Assembly: GCF_003075395.1 (NCBI RefSeq)
Contig: NZ_QDFV01000005.1
Coordinates: 62,001 to 126,000 of the forward strand
Source: Microbacterium sp. TPD7012
Lineage (GTDB): Bacteria > Actinomycetota > Actinomycetes > Actinomycetales > Microbacteriaceae
DNA: 64,000 bases
Direction: 5' to 3'
Part shown: positions 58,491-64,000 of the stretch, one piece after another
Numbering within the stretch: the first letter of the stretch is position 1
How the letters are laid out: the number at the start of each line of letters is the position of its first letter
Notes under the pieces: generated by a model
What the model saw: the letters and a program-made list of their open reading frames with translations, nothing else
Databases searched by the model: none
Told to the model about the DNA's origin: nothing
Made by a program: the position numbers and the translations under genes

Positions 58491-59668
58491 TGAGCAGATG
58501 GCCCGGCGGTTCCCAGTCGGGACTGCGCGAGGCCAACACGGCGAAGATCGTCGATGCGGTCAAGCGCTTCGGCGGGCTCACTCAGGTCGAGCTCGCCGAA
58601 GCGACGCGCCTGTCGACGGCTACGGTGTCGGCGATCGTGAAGGAGCTCTCGCAGACCGGTCTGGTGGAGACGCACCCCACCTCGCGGAGCGGGCGGCGAG
58701 CCCAGCTCGTCACGATCGCCCGCCGGGCGGGGCTCGTCGCCGCCGTGCAGATCGGCAGCCGCAGCATGCGCGTGCGACTCAGCGACGTCGGCCAGGACGT
58801 CCTCGCCGATCGCTCGATGCCGCTTCCGGCCGACCACGCCGAAGACACGGTGCTCGATCGCATCACCCTGCTCCTCATCGACATGCTCGCCATGATCGCG
58901 GCGGATGCCGACGACCTGGTGGGCGTCTGCATCGCGGTTCCCGCACCGATCGACCCCGAATCCGGACTCATCGCCTACCGCGGCGTGATGCGCCGGTGGG
59001 AGGATCAGCCGGTCGCCGAGGTCGTGCAGCAGCGTCTCGGCTGCCCGGTGCTCGTCGAGAAGGATGCGAACCTCGCCGCTCTCGCCGAGGCCACCCTCGG
59101 CACGGCCCGCGACGTCGAGGACAGCCTGTTCGTGCACGCCTCGTACACGACGAGCGCCGGCATCGTGCTGGGTTCTCGCCTCTACCGCGGAGGCTCGGGC
59201 ACCGCGGGTGAGATCGGACACGTGCAGGTCGATCCGTCCGGATCCATCTGCGCCTGCGGGCAGCGCGGCTGCCTCGAGACGCTCGTCGGCGCCGAGGCCA
59301 TCACCGCACCCCTGCGTGCCACGTACGGCCAGGTCACCTTCCGGGATGTGATCGCGCAGGCGGCATCCGGAGACCCCGGCTGCGCGCGCGTGATCGCGGA
59401 TGCCGCCACGCTGCTCGGTCGAGTCGTCGCCGGCGTCTGCCAGTCGGTCGCCCCCGAGGTCATCACCGTCGGCGGAGAGCTGGTGGATGCCGGACCGATC
59501 TTCCTCCTGCCCTTCGCCTCGGCCGTCCGCGATCACGCACCCCAGAGCCGCGCCGCTCGCCGCGACCCGGTCCCCACCTCCTTCGGCAAGGACGCGGTGC
59601 TCGTCGGCGCGACGATCCACATCCTCCAGGCGACCGATCCGTCGCAGCTGCTCGAGGACCGCACATGA
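58490..59668 (+). CDS. ROK-family transcriptional repressor with zinc motif
   Basis: This 392-residue protein has a winged helix (AVKRFGGLTQVELAEATRLS, then TATVSAIVKELSQTGLV) and a ROK domain including VPAPIDPESGLI, a VEKDANLAALAEATLG segment and the intact zinc signature ICACGQRGCLET near residue 260. XylR/NagC-type proteins release DNA on binding a sugar or sugar phosphate. Encoded between a CUT2 importer and an extra ATPase, it most likely controls both. It has the Cys cluster that the ROK protein at 13584 lacks. Confidence 0.93.
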   Translation: MSRWPGGSQSGLREANTAKIVDAVKRFGGLTQVELAEATRLSTATVSAIVKELSQTGLVETHPTSRSGRRAQLVTIARRAGLVAAVQIGSRSMRVRLSDVGQDVLADRSMPLPADHAEDTVLDRITLLLIDMLAMIAADADDLVGVCIAVPAPIDPESGLIAYRGVMRRWEDQPVAEVVQQRLGCPVLVEKDANLAALAEATLGTARDVEDSLFVHASYTTSAGIVLGSRLYRGGSGTAGEIGHVQVDPSGSICACGQRGCLETLVGAEAITAPLRATYGQVTFRDVIAQAASGDPGCARVIADAATLLGRVVAGVCQSVAPEVITVGGELVDAGPIFLLPFASAVRDHAPQSRAARRDPVPTSFGKDAVLVGATIHILQATDPSQLLEDRT

Positions 59669-60435
59669 GCATCACCGCATCGCAGGCGGAACCGCTGCTC
59701 GCCATGAACGGCATCACGAAGCGCTTCGGCGCCGTGGAGGCCCTCGTCGACGTCGACTTCACGGTGAACGCGCGCGAGGTCGTGGGCCTCATCGGCGACA
59801 ACGCCGCCGGAAAGTCCACGCTCGCGAAGATCATCTCCGGGGCGCTGGACCCGACCGACGGCGAGATCCGAATCGCCGGAGAGACGGTCGACATCGGCTC
59901 GCCCGCCGACGCGCACGCGCTGGGCATCGCCACCGTCTTCCAGGACCTGGCGGTCTGCGAGAACCTCGACGTGACGGCCAACGTCTTCCTCGGCCGCGAG
60001 CTGCGCACCTCGAAGGGCATGCTGCGCGAGGCAGACATGGAGTCGGCGACACGTCAGGCCATCGACGACCTCGGCGCGAGCATCCCCTCCATCCGGGCGC
60101 CGCTCAGCACGCTGTCGGGCGGGCAGCGGCAGGCGGTCGCGATCGCGCGCACGCTGATCAGCCAGCCGCGCCTGGTCGTGCTGGACGAGCCCACCGCCTC
60201 GCTGAGCGTGGCGCAGACCGCTGACGTGCTCACCCATATCGAGCGCCTGCGCGACCTGGGCCTCGGCGTGATCTTCATCAGTCACAACCTGGGCGACATC
60301 CAGGCGGTCTCCGACCGCGTCGAGGTGCTCCGCCACGGCAGGAACAACGGCTCGTTCAGCGGGCCCGAGGTGAAGCACTCCGACCTGATCGCAGCGATCA
60401 TCGGAACGTCGCGGGGTACACGCCCGGCGGTCTGA
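59665..60435 (+). CDS. single-cassette sugar ABC ATPase (FrcA-like), without local permease
   Basis: This 256-residue protein has Walker A GDNAAGKST near residue 38, Q-loop VFQDLAVCENLDVTANVFLG, signature LSGGQRQAVAIA near 150, Walker B LVVLDEPTASLS and a switch His in FISHNLGDIQ. The shape is that of FrcA-type CUT2 ATPases with one domain. It overlaps the ROK stop (ATGA). No permease or binding protein follows, so it may substitute for the double ATPase of the adjacent importer or serve a transporter elsewhere. Confidence 0.9.
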   Translation: MSITASQAEPLLAMNGITKRFGAVEALVDVDFTVNAREVVGLIGDNAAGKSTLAKIISGALDPTDGEIRIAGETVDIGSPADAHALGIATVFQDLAVCENLDVTANVFLGRELRTSKGMLREADMESATRQAIDDLGASIPSIRAPLSTLSGGQRQAVAIARTLISQPRLVVLDEPTASLSVAQTADVLTHIERLRDLGLGVIFISHNLGDIQAVSDRVEVLRHGRNNGSFSGPEVKHSDLIAAIIGTSRGTRPAV

Positions 60436-60502
60436 GCCGAACACTGGAGTCCGTGCCCTCGGAACGACTACCGTGGACGCCACGACGATCGGAGGCACGG
60501 CG

Positions 60503-62166
60503 GTGGGCGGATTCGAAGAGCAGGCCGAGCCGGTCGAGATGGATCCGATCATGTCGCCGATGCTGACCGACGACCAGTGGCAGCGTCTCGTCGCGTCCGG
60601 CACCCCGCAGGATGTCGCCGTCGGCGACTACGTCTTCCGCACGGGCGATTCCCGGTACGACCTCATCGCGATCGAATCCGGTGAGGTCGAGGTGCTCCGC
60701 GACGCCCTGCCGTGGATGGGCGAGGTCATCATCACGACGATGGGTCCGCGGACCTTCGCCGGCGAGCTGGGACTGCTGAACGGGCAGGGCGCGTTCCTCT
60801 CAGCCCGCGTGACGAAGCCGGGCCGGGTGCACCGCGTGACGCGAGCGGAGCTGCGGACGCTGATGAACGAGGACGACGAGCTGTGCGACGTCATCCTGCA
60901 CGCCCTCTGGGCGCGCCGCGAATCCCTCCGCGCGGGACCTGCGGCCATGACGCTAAAGTTCCTGGGGACGACGACGTCGAGCGACTTCCTGGCGCTGCGC
61001 CGCTTCGCCGAGCGCCTCGACCTGGTGCACAAGGCGGTGGCACTGTCGCCTGCAGAGCTCGGCGATCTGGGGGCTCTCGACACGCACCATTTCACGATCG
61101 ACGACCTTCCGGTCGCCTTCATCCAGGGCGAGCCGCTCGTGCGCGCGACGCCGGGACTCGTCGCCGAGCGGCTCGGACTCAGCTATCAGGCGCAGGCTGA
61201 CGAGATCGTCGATCTGGTCGTGGTGGGCGGCGGTCCCGCCGGGCTCGCCGCCGCGATCTACGGCGCCTCGAGGGACTGAGCACGGTGCTGCTGGATGCCG
61301 TGGCCCCCGGCGGTCAGGCCGCGGCCACGTCGCGCATCGAGAACTTCCTCGGATTCCCGTTCGGCGTCAGCGGCGGCGACCTGATCGGCCAGGCCATCCT
61401 GCAGGCGCTGAAGTTCGGCGTGCGGGTCTATGCGCCGTGCGAGGCCGTCGGGCTGTCGCGCGTCGGACCCGATCTGCTCGACGTGGCGCTGTCCGACGGC
61501 CGCCTGATCCGCACGCGCAGCACGATCGTCACCTCGGGAGCGGCGTACCGCCGGCTGGAGCTCGACCGCTGGGAGGACTTCGAGCGATCCGGCGTGTACT
61601 ACGCCGCGACACCGCTCGAACTGCGCCAGGTGCAGGGAAAGCCCGTCGTGGTCGTCGGCGGCGCGAACTCCGCGGGCCAGGCGGCGCTCTACCTCGCGGC
61701 CCACGGCTCGCCGGTGCATCTCGTCGTGCGAGGGGCCGATCTGAGCACGCGGATGTCGAGCTACCTGGCGGACCGGCTCGCCGACGACCCGCGCGTGCGC
61801 GTGCACACCTCGTCGAACGTCGTCGGCCTCGACGGGAGCGACACCCTCGAGTCCGTGCGCATCGACACCTTCGGCGACGTCGACGCCCGCGGGCTGTTCT
61901 GCTTCATCGGCGCGACACCCGCGACGTCCTGGCTCCCGACGCTCGACCGCGACGCGGAGGGGTTCATCCGCACGGGAACCGACGTGGGCGTGCAGACCCT
62001 GGAGCTGTGGCAGGGTCTCGGTCGCGAGCCGCTGCCGTTCGAGACGTCCGCTCCGAGGGTGTTCGCCGCCGGAGACGTGCGACGCGGGTCGATGAAGCGG
62101 GTCGCGGCCGCCGTCGGCGAAGGTTCGAGCGCGGTGGCATCCGTCCATCGCGCACTGGCGTTCTGA
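60503..62166 (+). pseudogene. cyclic-nucleotide-binding/thioredoxin-reductase-like flavoprotein broken by a 1-base frameshift
   Basis: The first frame (GTG 60503 after GGAGG, to TGA 61277-61279) encodes a cNMP-binding domain (VGDYVFRTGDSRYDLIAIES, FAGELGLLNGQGAFLSARVT) and the start of an FAD fold (VVVGGGPAGLAAAIYGAS). The second frame resumes immediately (LSTVLLDAVAPGGQAA...) and completes the flavoprotein with VVVGGANSAGQAALYLA and FAAGDVRRGSMKRVA. At 61267-61275, GCCTCGAGGGACTG lacks one G expected for Ala-Ser-Glu-Gly-Leu. The intact product would be about 554 residues. The usual CxxC is absent (SGVYYAATPLE). It is either a real mutation or a sequencing error. Confidence 0.85.
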
Positions 62167-62176
62167 AGGGAAAGAC

Positions 62177-62521
62177 ATGACCTCCGACATCGACACGAAT
62201 GCAGCACCGTCCGGCACCGGATGCCGGGAGTGCGACGACCAGAGCGGGTTCTGGGTGCACCTGCGCCGCTGCGCGGCCTGCGGCCACGTGGGCTGCTGCG
62301 ACACCTCCCCCGGCCAGCACGCCACCGCCCACTACCGCGAGACCGGTCACCGACTCATCCAGAGCTTCGAGCCGGGCGAGGACTGGTACTGGGACTACGT
62401 CGACGAGTCCACCTTCGAAGGACCGGAGCTGGCCGCGCCGACCAGCCATCCGGCCGATCAGCCCGCGCCGGGCCCGAAGGGACGCGTGCCGGTGAACTGG
62501 CGCGACTACATCCACACCTGA
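62177..62521 (+). CDS. UBP-type zinc finger protein
   Basis: This 114-residue protein has the ubiquitin-hydrolase-type zinc finger: CRECDDQSGFWVHLRRCAAC, then GHVGCCDTSPGQHATAHYRE and TGHRLIQSFEPGEDWYWDYV. The Cys and His ligands are in the usual order. In eukaryotes this domain binds the C-terminal Gly-Gly of ubiquitin. In bacteria its partner is not established. AAGGGAAAG precedes the ATG. The gene follows the flavoprotein by 10 bases, so the two are probably one transcript and functional partners. Confidence 0.9.
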   Translation: MTSDIDTNAAPSGTGCRECDDQSGFWVHLRRCAACGHVGCCDTSPGQHATAHYRETGHRLIQSFEPGEDWYWDYVDESTFEGPELAAPTSHPADQPAPGPKGRVPVNWRDYIHT

Positions 62522-62546
62522 TCGACGCTCACCCACCCCCGCCGCG

Positions 62547-64000
62547 TCACTCCGACAGCGTCACCGCGAGGTCGATGAACAGGGCGGCCGACCAGCCGAA
62601 TGCCGTCGTCGCGGTGCGGGCCTTCTGCCCCGTGCGCGGGTTGAAGTACTCGTGCGGGCCGCCGCCGTGGATCACGAGCGCGACGGTCTGCTCGCGGAGC
62701 TCCCGTGCGCGATCGGCGTATCCGGACGCTTCGAGCCCCTCGGCGACGAGCATGCTCGTGTTGACCCAGATCGGTCCGCGCCACATCCGCTCGTCCGAGA
62801 AGTCGGGATCGGATGCCGCGACGGTCGGCAGACCCCACTCGAGGCCGAAGCGCTCGGGGTCATCGACGGCCGCCGCCAGGGACTCGGCGATCAACTCGGG
62901 CAGGGTGCCGGTGAGCAACGGCATCAGCCCGACGACGGTGTCGCTCAGCTGCGCCTCACCCCCGCCGAAGGCGAGGAACCTGCCGCGCTCGGCATCCCAC
63001 ATGTCCAGCAGCAGGGCCCGCGTGGCGGCGGCCCGCTCGTCGAACCGGGACGCATCGACGCCGGGTTCGTATCGCGCGAACAGGTCGGCGATCTCGAGGT
63101 CCTGCCGCACGAGGTACGCCCCGAGGTCAGGCGCCACCGTCGGCAGCGGCCCATCGAAGATCGGGCTGTCGTCGAGACCCGAGGAGTACGGATGCCCGTA
63201 CTCCGGCATCCCGTCGTGATCGAGGTCGCTGCCCGCGAACCACCAGTCCTGCGAGCGGATGACCCTGGCCAGCTGCTCTCGCGCCCAGTCCGGTGCGTCC
63301 TCGACCTCGAGCACCTTGCGCAGCGCCCAGGCAGCGAGCGGCGGCTTCGTCAGCGGCACCGGGGCGCTCGGGTCGGCGATCTGCGAGCCGGCTCGACGCA
63401 GGTTCGCACGGTCGCTCTCGGGCAGATCGTCGCTCGTGGCGAGCACACCCTCTTCGTGCACGACATCCGGCAGCTGACCGTCGGGCTGCGGGAATCGGAA
63501 CGCGATCTCCAGCTGCTCGCGGGCGAGCTCGGGGTCGCCGTGACGCAGCCCCACAGCGATAAAGTACGCGTCCCACTGCCAGAGTCCGACGTAGCCGATC
63601 TTCGACGGGACGATCGCGCGGGCGTCACCGAGCGACGGCAACTCGACGATGTTCGCACCCAGGACCCACCAGCAGAAGGCGGTCATCTCCTGCAGGTCGT
63701 CGCGCACGGTCGGGCACTTCGCGAACCAGGTCGCCCAGATGCGCTCGGTCGCGGCGAGCGCGGCCGCATGGTCGCCCGTCTCGACCGTCGCGGAGCGGTC
63801 GGCGGCGATGCGGATCCGGATGCCGTCGCCGAGCGGATGCCGCTGCACGCTGCCGTCCGGGAGCTCGAGGTGCAGGGTCAGCCCGGTCGCGCCTTCGGCA
63901 GGGCCGAGACTCAGCGTCGAGGGATCGGCGAACGTGAGCGTGGCGGTCGGCCGGGACGCTTCGACAAGCTCAGCGACCCAACCGTCCTGGGTCGCTGGGC
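62547..64000 (-). CDS. glycoside hydrolase, (alpha/alpha)6 type (GH63/MGH1-like), N-terminus outside window
   Basis: The minus-strand frame runs from the right edge to the stop at 62547, 484 codons visible. It has ELPSLGDARAIVPSKIGYVG, LWQWDAYFIAVGLRHGDPEL and the later MWRGPIWVNTSMLVAEG, characteristic of GH63/GH37-related glucosidases such as mannosylglycerate or glucosylglycerate hydrolases and trehalase-like enzymes. Probable acid residues lie in QWDAYF and GGGPHEYFNPRTG. Upstream of residue GSVQRHPLG the frame continues through a beta-rich domain, so the start is beyond 64000. A family B repeat at 63957-64000 is read in frame (WVAELVEAS). Confidence 0.85.
   Translation of the reverse strand, partial: PATQDGWVAELVEASRPTATLTFADPSTLSLGPAEGATGLTLHLELPDGSVQRHPLGDGIRIRIAADRSATVETGDHAAALAATERIWATWFAKCPTVRDDLQEMTAFCWWVLGANIVELPSLGDARAIVPSKIGYVGLWQWDAYFIAVGLRHGDPELAREQLEIAFRFPQPDGQLPDVVHEEGVLATSDDLPESDRANLRRAGSQIADPSAPVPLTKPPLAAWALRKVLEVEDAPDWAREQLARVIRSQDWWFAGSDLDHDGMPEYGHPYSSGLDDSPIFDGPLPTVAPDLGAYLVRQDLEIADLFARYEPGVDASRFDERAAATRALLLDMWDAERGRFLAFGGGEAQLSDTVVGLMPLLTGTLPELIAESLAAAVDDPERFGLEWGLPTVAASDPDFSDERMWRGPIWVNTSMLVAEGLEASGYADRARELREQTVALVIHGGGPHEYFNPRTGQKARTATTAFGWSAALFIDLAVTLSE
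63957..64000. repeat. family B palindromic repeat at the right edge
   Basis: ACGCTTCGACAAGCTCAGCG begins at 63957 and GACCCAACC follows, then GGGTCGCTGGGC begins to fold back. It matches the helicase insert (ACGCTTCGACAGGCTCAGCG) with one base change. It lies in frame inside the glycosidase gene and is cut by the window end. Confidence 0.7.

Overview
The window looks like chromosome of a high-GC Gram-positive actinobacterium, most likely Microbacteriaceae and probably Microbacterium or a close relative. The basis is the roughly 70% GC base composition, the constant Asp-Ala/Ala-Ser codon pairs reading ggatgcc/gcatccg, the many start codons placed 6-7 bases after a TANNNT hexamer (leaderless genes), and the gene families present. 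No rRNA, tRNA, CRISPR array, transposase or phage gene was seen.

Layout. 1-2.7 kb: a partial LuxR-type ATPase regulator, a small unknown protein and a SRPBCC protein. 2.7-9.1 kb: a six-gene minus-strand operon (TetR, two hydantoin-racemase-like proteins, NCS1 permease, DUF917, hydantoinase A) that looks like uptake and opening of a hydantoin-like ring. 9.1-17.9 kb: a carbohydrate locus (CUT1 ABC importer, Gfo/Idh/MocA dehydrogenase, ROK repressor, secreted GH16 glucanase), then a lipoprotein and a FUSC protein. 18.0-22.2 kb: AlkD-like protein, DeoD phosphorylase, large DEAD/DEAH helicase. 22.2-32.4 kb: a nine-gene peptide or amide catabolic operon (Dpp-type importer, M14 carboxypeptidase, GbsR regulator, ornithine-cyclodeaminase-like protein, amidohydrolase). 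32.6-37.9 kb: GNAT, then Ddl, Alr and a VanY-type peptidase divergent from a two-component system, which resembles a reduced van cluster. 38.0-41.6 kb: LacI, DapA-like aldolase and a non-canonical Nramp transporter. 41.8-44.6 kb: azoreductase/HxlR pair and a zinc-ribbon SDR.

44.8-52.8 kb: the most unusual operon. GH42 beta-galactosidase, GcvPA-like, GcvPB-like, AcoX-type kinase and SDR lie head to tail with overlapping ends, divergent from a GntR regulator. The two P-protein-like subunits have lost signature segments of real glycine decarboxylase, and no H- or T-protein is in the window. 52.8-54.5 kb is a lower-GC islet with small unknown membrane proteins. 54.5-60.4 kb: a ChvE/MmsAB-type sugar importer, ROK repressor and an extra ATPase. 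60.5-62.5 kb: a cyclic-nucleotide-domain/thioredoxin-reductase-like flavoprotein broken by a one-base frameshift, next to a UBP-type zinc finger protein. 62.5 kb to the edge: a partial glycoside hydrolase.

The strongest non-genic signal is a set of palindromic repeat families. One 87-bp family (four copies) has terminal arms that differ between copies by compensating changes, so the pairing itself appears to be maintained. One copy, plus a member of a second family, lies in frame inside the AcoX-type kinase gene. A third family lies in frame in the helicase and in the right-edge glycosidase.
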